A DNA stretch of 64,000 bases from Lewinellaceae bacterium (GTDB taxonomy: Bacteria > Bacteroidota > Bacteroidia > Chitinophagales > Saprospiraceae): contig JACJYK010000001.1 in the NCBI GenBank assembly GCA_020636135.1, positions 1,226,501 to 1,290,500 on the forward strand. Reading direction: 5' to 3'. The position numbers and the translations under genes were made by a program. The notes beneath the pieces are model-generated. The model saw nothing but the letters and a program-made list of their open reading frames with translations, did not search any database and was not told where the DNA came from. Every line of letters begins with the position of its first letter. Position 1 is the stretch's first letter. This document shows, in pieces, positions 41,920-49,967 of the stretch.

Positions 41920-43696
41920 TCACAAAAAATTTGTTGACATCTTCTTTGATCCCGGTGGCTTCATTCAATTCACGAAACGACCAGTACATCATCCGGCAAA
42001 CCTGATAATGGATGGCAAGGAATACACTGGAGAGGAAGGAGATGTACACAGCCAATAGTCCTTTGCTGAATGCTTCGTTCATCCCAATGTTCCAGGAGAT
42101 CATCATCTGTATTCCTTTCGCAATGGTGAAATAGCTCAGGTACAATACCATTAACTCCATCAATAATAATGGGGCCAGGACCGTCATGAATCGGTTTAAA
42201 TTGCCATGCAGTAAATTTTTAGTTCGGATCATAGTCTGCATCCATGTTCCTGGTTCTTCGGACCAAACAACCAGCATAAAATAATAATATCCCGCCATCA
42301 GAAAGAGCATCAGCAATCCCAACCACCTTGCTGTAAATGAAAATCCGATCCAGAATAATATATATAATCCAGTGGCCAGCCATAACACACCATTCCGGTG
42401 ATGTGTGGATTTAAAGGAGGGTAGGAGGGGAATGGTCAGGTTTAACCACCAAAGAATGCCACACGTGATACTAACGTACCATCCACTTTGTATATCAGGA
42501 GCTGCAATTACACCCAGCAGTTCGAACAGTGGCTCTTCATACGTGCTCACGAGATTGAGATGATGCATGACACCAATTGCCAGGCCTACCGTTATCCAGG
42601 CCGGCCATTGGGATCTGAGGTATTGGCCTATTGTTTGCCGGGTAGCAAGGAGCGCGTCACCGATAAGCCGGTCCGTAGATTTTATCTGATGTAATTCGAT
42701 GGCTGGATTATATAAGGGAGTGATTTCCGCACTAAGGGTTGCGAGCTGTCCTTTATGTTTTAATTGCATAGGATACCAGACGAAATACCAGAGTACAAAG
42801 GCCAGACACAACCCGATAAAAATTAACCTTATCAGGTCTGGAGTATCCGTGTACCGTGTAAAAAAGCCTTCAATAAATGCAGCCATCGTAATCAGAGGGA
42901 GGATACCCATAAGAACCTGAAGTCCTCTGACTCCACCCAGTTTAAAGGACTGAAAACGTGTATACGTACTCGGAAACAGAAGATGTTTGCCCATAATCAA
43001 CCCGGCCCCGCCAGCTATAATGATGCAGGAGATCTCAATGGTACCATGCATCCAAATCGTTAATGCCGATTCACGGAAAAGGCTATGCTCAATAAAGAAG
43101 TACTGGAAGCTGCCTACCATGACGCCATTATAAAAGAGGATGACCAGGCTTCCGAATGCAAAAAATAGTCCCATCAAAAATGTCCGGATCGATACCAGAA
43201 TGTTGTTTAAGGTAATCCCCAGGAACATGTCTGTCTCATTCATCGATTTGTAGACGGCCATTGGGTCACCCTTTGCGATGTTTTCTTCGGTCATCTGGAC
43301 GTATTCTGACCCTAATATGGTCTGCACGAAAGCAGGGTCCTGGTACGCTGAAAATACCCCGACGATAAATGCAAAGGTGAAAACGATCAAAGACAACCTT
43401 AGCTCTCTTCGATATTCATAAGCAAGAGAAGGCAATTGGAGCGTCCAGAAATGGATCAGATCCTGTAGTGAAAATCGCCTGGTACGTGATAATTGGTAAA
43501 ATAAGCGTTGAGCAATGCTATTCAGGTAATACCGGACGGAACGGTTAGGATAAAAAGTGCGGGCATAAGACAGATCATCGGTAATTTCTACGAACGCCTG
43601 ATGAAGGGACTCCGGATCCTGGACCTCACGGCTTATCAGCGCCTCATAGGTTTTCCATTTTTGTTTATTTTGCTCAATGAAGGAGGACTCCCGCAT
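41912..43696 (-). CDS. SpoIIM/DUF95 membrane protein with long C-terminal extension
   Basis: 594 residues. Residues 1-100 are cytosolic helices (RYYLNSIAQRLFYQLSRTRRFSLQDLIHF). The SpoIIM (DUF95) domain covers about 100-300, with GITLNNILVSIRTFLMGLFFAFGSLVILFYNGVMVGSF and HGTIEISCIIIAGGAGLIMG clearly recognisable. A further 280 residues with about six membrane helices follow; most SpoIIM relatives in such clusters end near 320 residues. It is the first gene of the MoxR cluster and is divergent from the RDD gene. No sporulation role should be assumed; in Bacteroidota the gene is only known as a MoxR-cluster member. Confidence 0.87.
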   Translation of the reverse strand: MRESSFIEQNKQKWKTYEALISREVQDPESLHQAFVEITDDLSYARTFYPNRSVRYYLNSIAQRLFYQLSRTRRFSLQDLIHFWTLQLPSLAYEYRRELRLSLIVFTFAFIVGVFSAYQDPAFVQTILGSEYVQMTEENIAKGDPMAVYKSMNETDMFLGITLNNILVSIRTFLMGLFFAFGSLVILFYNGVMVGSFQYFFIEHSLFRESALTIWMHGTIEISCIIIAGGAGLIMGKHLLFPSTYTRFQSFKLGGVRGLQVLMGILPLITMAAFIEGFFTRYTDTPDLIRLIFIGLCLAFVLWYFVWYPMQLKHKGQLATLSAEITPLYNPAIELHQIKSTDRLIGDALLATRQTIGQYLRSQWPAWITVGLAIGVMHHLNLVSTYEEPLFELLGVIAAPDIQSGWYVSITCGILWWLNLTIPLLPSFKSTHHRNGVLWLATGLYILFWIGFSFTARWLGLLMLFLMAGYYYFMLVVWSEEPGTWMQTMIRTKNLLHGNLNRFMTVLAPLLLMELMVLYLSYFTIAKGIQMMISWNIGMNEAFSKGLLAVYISFLSSVFLAIHYQVCRMMYWSFRELNEATGIKEDVNKFFVND

Positions 43697-43725
43697 ACAT
43701 GGGCTTCTTTCGCATCAGGGAAGAT

Positions 43726-44457
43726 ATGCAAAAAATTGATATTACGACCACGCAAAACGTGATCATCCAATACGATCAGGCTTCTACTGGTGAGCGTGTC
43801 TATGCATTCATTATTGACCTGATCATCAGCATCTCATTGTTCCTGCTCATGGTTTTCTTTTTCAACGTTTTCCGATTTGGTGATGAGGCAGGTACTATCG
43901 TGGGAATTGTGCTGGGGCTTCTGTATCCGCTGATTGCCGAATGGACCAATTCCGGACAGACCTACGGAAAGCGATGGATAAAGATCAAGATCGTAAAGCT
44001 TGATGGGAAGGATGCGCGGGGCCTGGACTATCTTATTCGCTGGTTCTTCGGGTTTATTGAGCTGTATTTTACGCTAGGGATCCTGGCCTACATCGTGGCA
44101 AAGATTACCCTTCCGCACCAGCGCATCGGAGACCTGGTCGCCGGAACCACCTGCATCACCATTCAGCCGGATTATAACATTTCCCTGAAACAAATTCTGG
44201 ATATGCGTACGATGGAGAATTACACGCCCGTGTACCAGCAGGTATCCGTATTCAGCGAAGAGCAGATGCTGGTACTCAAGCAAGTACTGGACCGCTGGCA
44301 AAAATATCCTAATGCGGCCTATCAATCGCTGATCGACACCCTGTATAGTGCTGTTCACCGGCATATGGAAATGACCGAAATGCCCGCCACCATTCCTCAA
44401 AAGGTGGAATTACTACGTCAGGTTTTATCCGATTACATCGTTGTTACCCGGTCGTGA
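43726..44457 (+). CDS. RDD family membrane protein
   Basis: 243 residues from the ATG at 43726; an ATG at 43699 would abut the divergent gene's start codon and add nine residues. RDD domain (about 15-140) with the eponymous Arg and two Asp: STGERVYAFIIDLIISISLFLLM, WTNSGQTYGKRWIKIKIVKLDG and HQRIGDLVAGTTCI. Three to four membrane helices, then a cytosolic tail of about 100 residues with helices (SEEQMLVLKQVLDRW). RDD proteins may act as ion exchangers and typically partner SpoIIM in MoxR clusters, here across a divergent promoter region of 29 bases. Confidence 0.9.
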   Translation: MQKIDITTTQNVIIQYDQASTGERVYAFIIDLIISISLFLLMVFFFNVFRFGDEAGTIVGIVLGLLYPLIAEWTNSGQTYGKRWIKIKIVKLDGKDARGLDYLIRWFFGFIELYFTLGILAYIVAKITLPHQRIGDLVAGTTCITIQPDYNISLKQILDMRTMENYTPVYQQVSVFSEEQMLVLKQVLDRWQKYPNAAYQSLIDTLYSAVHRHMEMTEMPATIPQKVELLRQVLSDYIVVTRS

Positions 44458-44476
44458 CAGATGGTCGAAAACAATC

Positions 44477-44506
44477 GGAAAAAATTTAAGCCGAAACCCG
44501 GCTAAA
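44477..44506 (-). terminator. Possible terminator overlapping the symporter stop codon
   Basis: On the minus strand AGCCG, five-base loop, CGGCT, then TAAATTTTTT. The stem lies inside the last codons of the symporter gene. The stem is only five bases with a mismatch before further pairing, so this is tentative. Confidence 0.4.
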
Positions 44507-46186
44507 GAAGGGTTGCAGGATCAGGGAGAACCCAATGACAAGCAGACATCCAATAGGGTTCAACCAAAGGAACGAGATGTCCGACTTGAAAAATAAGATC
44601 AGGATGGTTATTTCGGATAAAATGGCGCCTACGAACACGGGCCATGCAGTAATGCGTTTCACATAAAAAGCTGCCATGAAGATACCCAGGATCGTACCAT
44701 AAAAAAGTGATCCGACAATGTTGACAAACTGGATCAGATTTTCCGCCAGTGAGGCGAAAAAAGCAAAACCTACCGCCACCATTCCCCAGAAGAAGGTAAA
44801 TGCTTTGGACATGTACAGGTAGTGTTTATCCGATGCTTGTGGCCGGATCAGCCTTTTATACATGTCCACCGTAGTTGTTGATGATAGCGAATTTAACTCG
44901 GCGGAGGATGAGGACATGGCGGCTGAAAAGATGACGGCTAATAATAAGCCCACCAATCCTTTGGGCAGATGATGCAGGAAAAAATGCAGGAAGACGTAGT
45001 CCCGGTCATTGGTTTCAATGGAAGAATCCACGGCTTTGATCAGGCTTTTTGTCTGCTCTCTGAGATCATTTTCCTGAGCATAAAATGATTGCAGTTGCTT
45101 GCTGGATGAAGCTTTTAATCCGGCATCATTTTGTTCCAGCGCTTCTTTGAAAATTGATTGTACCTGAGTTCGGTCGGATACCAGTGCATCGTATTCGGCT
45201 TCTATTTGCCGGAGCTGGCCCGCCATATCGGTTTCGTATACATGATCCACAACATTTTCATTGAAGAAGATGGGCGCCCGGTGAAACTGGTAAAAAATGA
45301 AAACCATAATCCCTACCAGAAGGATGAAAAACTGCATGGGTATTTTCAGCAATCCATTGAAAAGCAATCCCATACGGCTTTCAGTAATACTGCTTCCAGT
45401 GAGGTAGCGCTGGACCTGGCTCTGGTCCGTGCCGAAATAAGCCAGGAACAAGAAAACACTGCCCAGTATCCCGGAAAATAACGTGTACCGGTTATTCAGA
45501 TCAAAGGAGGTGTCAATGATATTCATTTTGTTGTTAGCCCCGGCCAGATGCAAGGCCTCGGTCAACGACCATCCTTCCGGGATGTAATTAAACAGTACCA
45601 TAAAGACCACGAACATGCCGCCCATGATCACTACCATCTGCAATTTCTGCGTTTGGTTGACGGCTTTTGAACCACCGGAGACGGTATAGAGGATGACCAG
45701 TGATCCGATGATCATGGTGGTCCAGCGCAAACTCCATCCCATGATGGTGGTCAGGATAATCGCCGGGGCATAGATGGTGATGCCGGCGCCCAAACCACGT
45801 TGGATCAGGAATAAAAAGGCTGCTATGAGACGGGTTTTGATGTCAAACCGGGTCTCGAGGTATTCATAGGCCGTGTAGACCTTAAGACGGTAATAGATCG
45901 GTATGAATGTGATGCATAAGATGACCATAGCAATGGGCATCCCAAAATAAAACTGAACAAACTGCATACCGTCCGCATATGCTTGTCCGGGAGTGCTCAG
46001 AAAGGTAATGGCGCTGGCCTGGGTAGCCATAACAGAAAGACCGACCATCCACCATTTTGCCTGCTTGTCTCCTAACAGATATGAATCGATATTTTGCTGG
46101 CCACGCGATTTCCACACGCCATAGATAACTATGAAAAGCAGGGTGCCTATTAATACGATCCAATCTAACTGCTGAAGCTGCGCCAT
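44486..46186 (-). CDS. Sodium/solute symporter (SSS family) with coiled-coil insertion
   Basis: 566 residues, about 13 membrane helices. The first helix WIVLIGTLLFIVIYGVWKSRG, the loop SYLLGDKQAKWWMVGLSVMATQASAITFLSTPGQAYADGM with the sodium-site serines, and FSAAMSSSSAELNSLSSTTTVDMYKR are typical of SSS proteins. A hydrophilic insertion of about 95 residues (about 310-405) separates two helices and contains a Gln/Glu-rich helix (QLRQIEAEYDALVSDRTQV) that should form a coiled coil. The substrate (sugar, sialic acid, amino acid) cannot be told. The 147 bases upstream hold an inverted repeat (GGCCTT and AAGGCC, 46304-46327) but no clear promoter. Confidence 0.9.
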   Translation of the reverse strand: MAQLQQLDWIVLIGTLLFIVIYGVWKSRGQQNIDSYLLGDKQAKWWMVGLSVMATQASAITFLSTPGQAYADGMQFVQFYFGMPIAMVILCITFIPIYYRLKVYTAYEYLETRFDIKTRLIAAFLFLIQRGLGAGITIYAPAIILTTIMGWSLRWTTMIIGSLVILYTVSGGSKAVNQTQKLQMVVIMGGMFVVFMVLFNYIPEGWSLTEALHLAGANNKMNIIDTSFDLNNRYTLFSGILGSVFLFLAYFGTDQSQVQRYLTGSSITESRMGLLFNGLLKIPMQFFILLVGIMVFIFYQFHRAPIFFNENVVDHVYETDMAGQLRQIEAEYDALVSDRTQVQSIFKEALEQNDAGLKASSSKQLQSFYAQENDLREQTKSLIKAVDSSIETNDRDYVFLHFFLHHLPKGLVGLLLAVIFSAAMSSSSAELNSLSSTTTVDMYKRLIRPQASDKHYLYMSKAFTFFWGMVAVGFAFFASLAENLIQFVNIVGSLFYGTILGIFMAAFYVKRITAWPVFVGAILSEITILILFFKSDISFLWLNPIGCLLVIGFSLILQPFFSRVSA

Positions 46187-46333
46187 TATGGTTTCAAGTT
46201 CCGGATGCTCTCTGCCCGTGGATTTGGTTAAAGATAGAAGAAAATAGCTGAGCTGAAAGGCCAGGTCATGGCATTAAGAAAATTTTAAGGGATGGCATGG
46301 ATTGGCCTTTTGGATATAATGAAGGCCCGTTCT

Positions 46334-46789
46334 CTAAAATCCATACGCTTTGCGTGCACTGGCGATTTGGGCTTCTTCCTGCGTGGCAGGGAATAGGGTG
46401 TAACGAGGTGCAATAATGGGTCTGGCCCTGCTTATGGTAATGAGAAAAATCGTAGTGAAAGGGAAAATTCCACCGGTCATCGCGGTCAATCGCTGTTCTT
46501 TTTCCGGATAATCCGGTGAAGTGGGGTCAATTACCTGCGCTGTGCCATACAACTGATACCCTTTTTGAACGAGGATGTCAATGAAACTGACACACACTTT
46601 GTTGTTTAACCGGATATTCCTCGCCGACTGCGGCGAGGCGATATTGGCTATGATGATCTTATCCTCACCGTAATGGGTGAATATTTCTTTGGGAGAAACA
46701 GTGGGTTGCAGGTCCGGGCTGGTCGTCGCCAGCCAACAGAGGACACTCTGATCGATGTATTTCAGGATTTCCGGCGTAAGGTTGTGCAT
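46334..46789 (-). CDS. Pyridoxamine 5'-phosphate oxidase-related FMN-binding protein
   Basis: 151 residues with a split-barrel flavin-binding fold. The start LTPEILKYIDQSVLCWLATTS, then PTVSPKEIFTHYGEDKIIIANIASPQSARNIRLNNKVCVSFID, matches the PNPOx-like family, in which this strand-loop region binds FMN. Length and motif suggest a small flavin reductase or flavin-binding protein rather than the true vitamin B6 enzyme, because the pyridoxal-binding residues of PdxH are not seen. It is divergent from the small membrane-protein gene at 46889. Confidence 0.8.
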   Translation of the reverse strand: MHNLTPEILKYIDQSVLCWLATTSPDLQPTVSPKEIFTHYGEDKIIIANIASPQSARNIRLNNKVCVSFIDILVQKGYQLYGTAQVIDPTSPDYPEKEQRLTAMTGGIFPFTTIFLITISRARPIIAPRYTLFPATQEEAQIASARKAYGF

Positions 46790-46888
46790 TGGAATTTCTG
46801 TTTATTGGTTCAATATTTAGGTAGGTGGCTATAGTCTCCAATTATGACATCATTTCAATTTCTTAGCAGAATAGCTTAGCTTTATCGA

Positions 46889-47029
46889 ATGAGTTCAATG
46901 GAAGATAAAACCCTCAATGAAAAGCCGCCGCTCACCAAATCCTGGTCCAGCTGGTACATGATTGTGTTGTCCTTTTTCGTATTCCTGGTGGTGATTTTTT
47001 TCATGCTGACCAAATGGTTTGCAGCATAA
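46889..47029 (+). CDS. Small single-span membrane protein (46 residues)
   Basis: A short frame starting at ATG 46889 (an alternative ATG is at 46898). It encodes a hydrophilic N-terminus (MSSMEDKTLNEKPPLTKSW), then one strongly hydrophobic helix beginning WYMIVLSFFVFLVVIFFMLT and a short C-terminal WFAA. The layout, with charged residues, a Trp-flanked helix and a short tail, is that of a genuine small membrane protein, not a chance frame. It is divergent from the FMN protein and convergent with the Nramp gene. Such mini-proteins often accompany transporters in Bacteroidota, and the SSS symporter is one gene away, but no partner is proven. Confidence 0.65.
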   Translation: MSSMEDKTLNEKPPLTKSWSSWYMIVLSFFVFLVVIFFMLTKWFAA

Positions 47030-47065
47030 GCCAATTGCAGTTACCCTCCCGAATAGCTGCATGGA

Positions 47066-48370
47066 CTACTGTTGAAGTTGTTTGCGGAGCCAGATCATGA
47101 GGATAATCCCTATTGCAGCAAAACTCAATCCGCTCGCTATCCCAAAACGCCATGGTTCCAATTTACCCGCCCAACCGGTCTGATCGATTGCTCCGATGAT
47201 CTGATATATGCCTAGAAATGTCGTCACCAGGGTGATCATCACGAAGAGCAGGTTATGAATTTGGCTATTGCGGTATTTCGGAGGGATTATGCGGGCATTG
47301 CTGATCACAAAAAATAAAAATATCGTTACAACCGGCAGTAGAATGCCATTCAATGCCTGAGCCAGGATAATTACCGGAATGGGTTTTACATCCAGCAGGC
47401 CAAAAAGCAGTCCTACTCCCAGCACCAACATCCAGCTCAGCTTAAAAAATAATCCTTCCGGTTGCCAGGCAGGACGATCCGGGAATAGAGTGCGTCCGGC
47501 GATAGCGGTAGCCAGGGGTGCCGTTATGGCCGAGCTGATTCCTGCGCCCGCCAGCCCAATACCAAACAAATAGCGGACCCATCCGCTGCCGGTACCTGCC
47601 AGCTGGTCGGCCAGAGCGGCAAAACTGAACGATCCGTCGATGGCGGTTCCCACCACCAGCACGGCAATGGAAATGATACCACCGAGCGTGACCGCAATTC
47701 CAAGCCCCCACCGCATCTCGTTAAGGGTTTGTCCGGTTCCGAGGCGACTTCCCAGAAACAAGTTGTAAGGGACAATGGTAGTTCCGATCAGGGCGACCAC
47801 CAATAAGGCACTGCCTGCCGGTAATTGAGGAATCAGGGCACCGCTTCCAATTGCACTCCAGGATAGGTCTACCTGGGATGATGCCAGCAGGAATGAAAAA
47901 CCCATCAGGGCAACCATGGTGCCCAGGATCCGGGTGATTTGCTTCAGGTTCCCCTGCCAGAGCAGGATGAATGCGATCATAACGATCAGGATCACCCAGA
48001 CCGGCCGCGACACCCGGGACATCAGGTCAAGTCCGGCCACAGCTCCCAGGATGTTGCCAGCTTCATAGGCAGCACACCCGGTCATGAGGCAAATGAAGAG
48101 GAATACGGGTAGCCAGCTCCTTCTTTGATATTGTTCAGCGATCAGGGTGCCCAGCGGTCTTCCGGTGGCCATAAAGATGCGGGCCACCCCTTCTTGGAGG
48201 AGGATGGTGGCAATCGTGGAAAACACCAGAGCCCAGATGAGACTGGCTCCGTAAGTGGCTCCGGCTTTTCCTGCGGTAGTCACGGTCCCCGGGCCGATAA
48301 AAGCTGCTGCTATGACCGACCAGAGGATGATGTTGGCAAAACGATGGCCCCAGTTCAATGGCTTTTTCAC
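47066..48370 (-). CDS. Nramp-family transporter with altered metal-binding motifs
   Basis: 434 residues, eleven membrane helices in the LeuT fold. The overall Nramp pattern is clear (GKAGATYGASLIWALVFSTIATILLQEGVARI, YEAGNILGAVAGL, GAGISSAITAPLATAIAGRTL). But the first-helix motif, DPGN in metal transporters, reads GPGT (FIGPGTVTTA), and the sixth-helix motif, MPHN, reads VPYN (GTTIVPYNLFLGSR). Thus the Asp, Asn and Met that coordinate manganese or iron are all missing, so classical divalent-metal transport is doubtful. Its start overlaps the upstream DinB gene by four bases. Confidence 0.85.
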   Translation of the reverse strand: MKKPLNWGHRFANIILWSVIAAAFIGPGTVTTAGKAGATYGASLIWALVFSTIATILLQEGVARIFMATGRPLGTLIAEQYQRRSWLPVFLFICLMTGCAAYEAGNILGAVAGLDLMSRVSRPVWVILIVMIAFILLWQGNLKQITRILGTMVALMGFSFLLASSQVDLSWSAIGSGALIPQLPAGSALLVVALIGTTIVPYNLFLGSRLGTGQTLNEMRWGLGIAVTLGGIISIAVLVVGTAIDGSFSFAALADQLAGTGSGWVRYLFGIGLAGAGISSAITAPLATAIAGRTLFPDRPAWQPEGLFFKLSWMLVLGVGLLFGLLDVKPIPVIILAQALNGILLPVVTIFLFFVISNARIIPPKYRNSQIHNLLFVMITLVTTFLGIYQIIGAIDQTGWAGKLEPWRFGIASGLSFAAIGIILMIWLRKQLQQ

Positions 48371-48852
48371 GAAGAGGATTTTTGCTGTAATATACGCCAG
48401 CCCAGCTGGAGCTGTCCGGCATGATAGATGTCGTGGGTATATACCCCTTCCATCAGTTCGGCAAACGAATAGTTTTTGCCAGGGACTTTTTCGCCAAGTT
48501 TATTCAGCGGAAATTCATGGATCGCCTGGATGAGCTCTCTCTGATTCTGATCCATTTGTTCCACCAGGCCGTGAACAAGGTCTTCCGACCATTCCCGTGG
48601 AGATGGCCAATCCTGTGGACTGTTTACGTCAAGCCGGTAGTCATCCTGTCCCTTCAGGTGAGCCAGGGTATATTCGCGCCATGCCAGCATATGCTGGATA
48701 ATCTGTCCCAGTTGTTTTTCGGTGTGAGGTAAAAATTGGGTCAGATCTTCCGCTGTCAGCCGGGTTATGATGTCTCTGATGGCTGTCCCATACCATGGGT
48801 TTCCCTCATATGTTTCGAGATACCGGTGGATGAGATAGGATTTTAATTCCAT
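48367..48852 (-). CDS. DinB-family protein
   Basis: 161 residues from the ATG at 48852; a longer frame from 48960 would run into the operator region and begins with residues unlike the family. A four-helix-bundle DinB domain with the metal-ligand histidines in QIIQHMLAWREY and in the C-terminal THDIYHAGQLQLGW (HxxxHxGQ). DinB proteins are putative metal-dependent hydrolases or thiol transferases (related to bacillithiol transferase BstA and mycothiol-dependent enzymes). That is interesting because BshB1 is encoded at 55921. It overlaps the Nramp gene by four bases and is divergent from the MarR-GNAT gene. Confidence 0.87.
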   Translation of the reverse strand: MELKSYLIHRYLETYEGNPWYGTAIRDIITRLTAEDLTQFLPHTEKQLGQIIQHMLAWREYTLAHLKGQDDYRLDVNSPQDWPSPREWSEDLVHGLVEQMDQNQRELIQAIHEFPLNKLGEKVPGKNYSFAELMEGVYTHDIYHAGQLQLGWRILQQKSSS

Positions 48853-48978
48853 GTATTGCAGATTAGGACCATGTATGGCAAGAAAGATAATGGATTTCGA
48901 TAGCAAGGGATGATCAACGCGGTTTAAATTCTTGAAACTGTGCCGGTAGTATAGCAACACTGGTTGATTTTTATTTCA

Positions 48979-49001
48979 TTTAGTTGATTGTGTCAACTAA
49001 A
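48979..49001. promoter_or_regulatory. Palindromic MarR-type operator
   Basis: Perfect nine-base inverted repeat TTTAGTTGA, spacer TTGTG, TCAACTAAA. It lies 22 bases before the MarR-GNAT start and about 125 bases before the divergent DinB start. A -7-like TACATTTA follows at 49003-49010. MarR-family operators commonly have this size and this AGTTG...CAACT form, so auto-repression is likely. Confidence 0.7.
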
Positions 49002-49023
49002 ATACATTTATTTACTATAAAAA

Positions 49024-49956
49024 ATGGAAGACGTAACCATACAGGAGATCCGGAGATTTAACCGGTTTTATACGCAGATCATCGGGTTGTTGGATCGTCA
49101 CATCATACAAAGCCCGTTTTCATTGCCAGAAGCCCGGGTATTGTATGAACTGCATGCACAGCAACCTACCACCGCTTCCAGTTTGGTTGAGAGCCTTAAG
49201 ATGGACAAGGGGCTGCTCAGCAGGATCCTTTCGGCTTTTGAAAAGAAAAAATTCCTTCATAAAGAGAAGAGTGTTACGGATGGAAGGTCCTTCCTGCTTC
49301 AGCTGACCCCGGCAGGTGAACAAGCCTTTGGCAACATCAATACTGCTGCAAACCAGCAAATCCGGACTTTGATAAGTGATAAAACACATTCAGAACAACA
49401 GAAGATCATGAAGGCTATGCAAACCCTGCAACATGTATTTGGAACCAGTGCAACGGATAATAAAAAACTTACGCTGGATGACCTGATCATTCGCACCGAA
49501 TTACAGTCCGGAGATCTGGGTTATATGATTCAGATGCATGGCCAGGTGTACCAGGAAGAATACGACTACGGGATTTCATTTGAATCTTATGTTGCAGGGG
49601 GTGTTGCCGAATTTTATCAAATGTATGACCCTGCGAAAAGCAGGATTTGGATCGCAGAACATCAGGGCTTGCGTGTTGGATTTCTGGTTTTGCTGGATCG
49701 GGGTGAAGTAGCACAGCTCCGGTATTTTTTGTTGGATCAGCACTATCGCGGGATCGGTCTGGGGAAGCGGTTGATGGAATTGTTTATGGAATTTCTTCGT
49801 GCCAAAAAATATTCCGGAGCTTATCTGTGGACTGTGGATGGATTACCTGCTTCCGCAGCATTATACCGGCGACATGGATTTCAGCTGACCGAAGAAAGGC
49901 CCTCATCTGCATTCGGGAAGCCTTTGACGGAGCAGCGATATGACCTTAAATGGTAG
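49024..49956 (+). CDS. MarR-GNAT fusion: transcription regulator with acetyltransferase domain
   Basis: 310 residues. Residues 1-145 form a MarR winged-helix domain (SPFSLPEARVLYELH, ASSLVESLKMDKGLLSRILSAFEKK, the wing SVTDGRSFLLQLTPAG). Residues about 155-310 form a GNAT acetyltransferase (RIWIAEHQGLRVGFLVLLDR and the acetyl-CoA loop LDQHYRGIGLGKRLMELF). Fusions of this type are known in bacteria; the acyltransferase part may sense or modify a small molecule. The palindrome just upstream is the probable binding site, shared with the divergent DinB-Nramp operon. Its stop lies 11 bases from the convergent VWA gene. Confidence 0.93.
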   Translation: MEDVTIQEIRRFNRFYTQIIGLLDRHIIQSPFSLPEARVLYELHAQQPTTASSLVESLKMDKGLLSRILSAFEKKKFLHKEKSVTDGRSFLLQLTPAGEQAFGNINTAANQQIRTLISDKTHSEQQKIMKAMQTLQHVFGTSATDNKKLTLDDLIIRTELQSGDLGYMIQMHGQVYQEEYDYGISFESYVAGGVAEFYQMYDPAKSRIWIAEHQGLRVGFLVLLDRGEVAQLRYFLLDQHYRGIGLGKRLMELFMEFLRAKKYSGAYLWTVDGLPASAALYRRHGFQLTEERPSSAFGKPLTEQRYDLKW

Positions 49957-49967
49957 AAGAATTTGGA

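Noticed and set aside
41912..43696. A sporulation role for the SpoIIM-like gene
   Set aside because: The name comes from Bacillus; here the gene is part of a MoxR cluster and nothing else points to sporulation.
46304..46327. Inverted repeat GGCCTT/AAGGCC beyond the FMN-protein gene
   Set aside because: No T tract follows on either strand, so it is not called a terminator.
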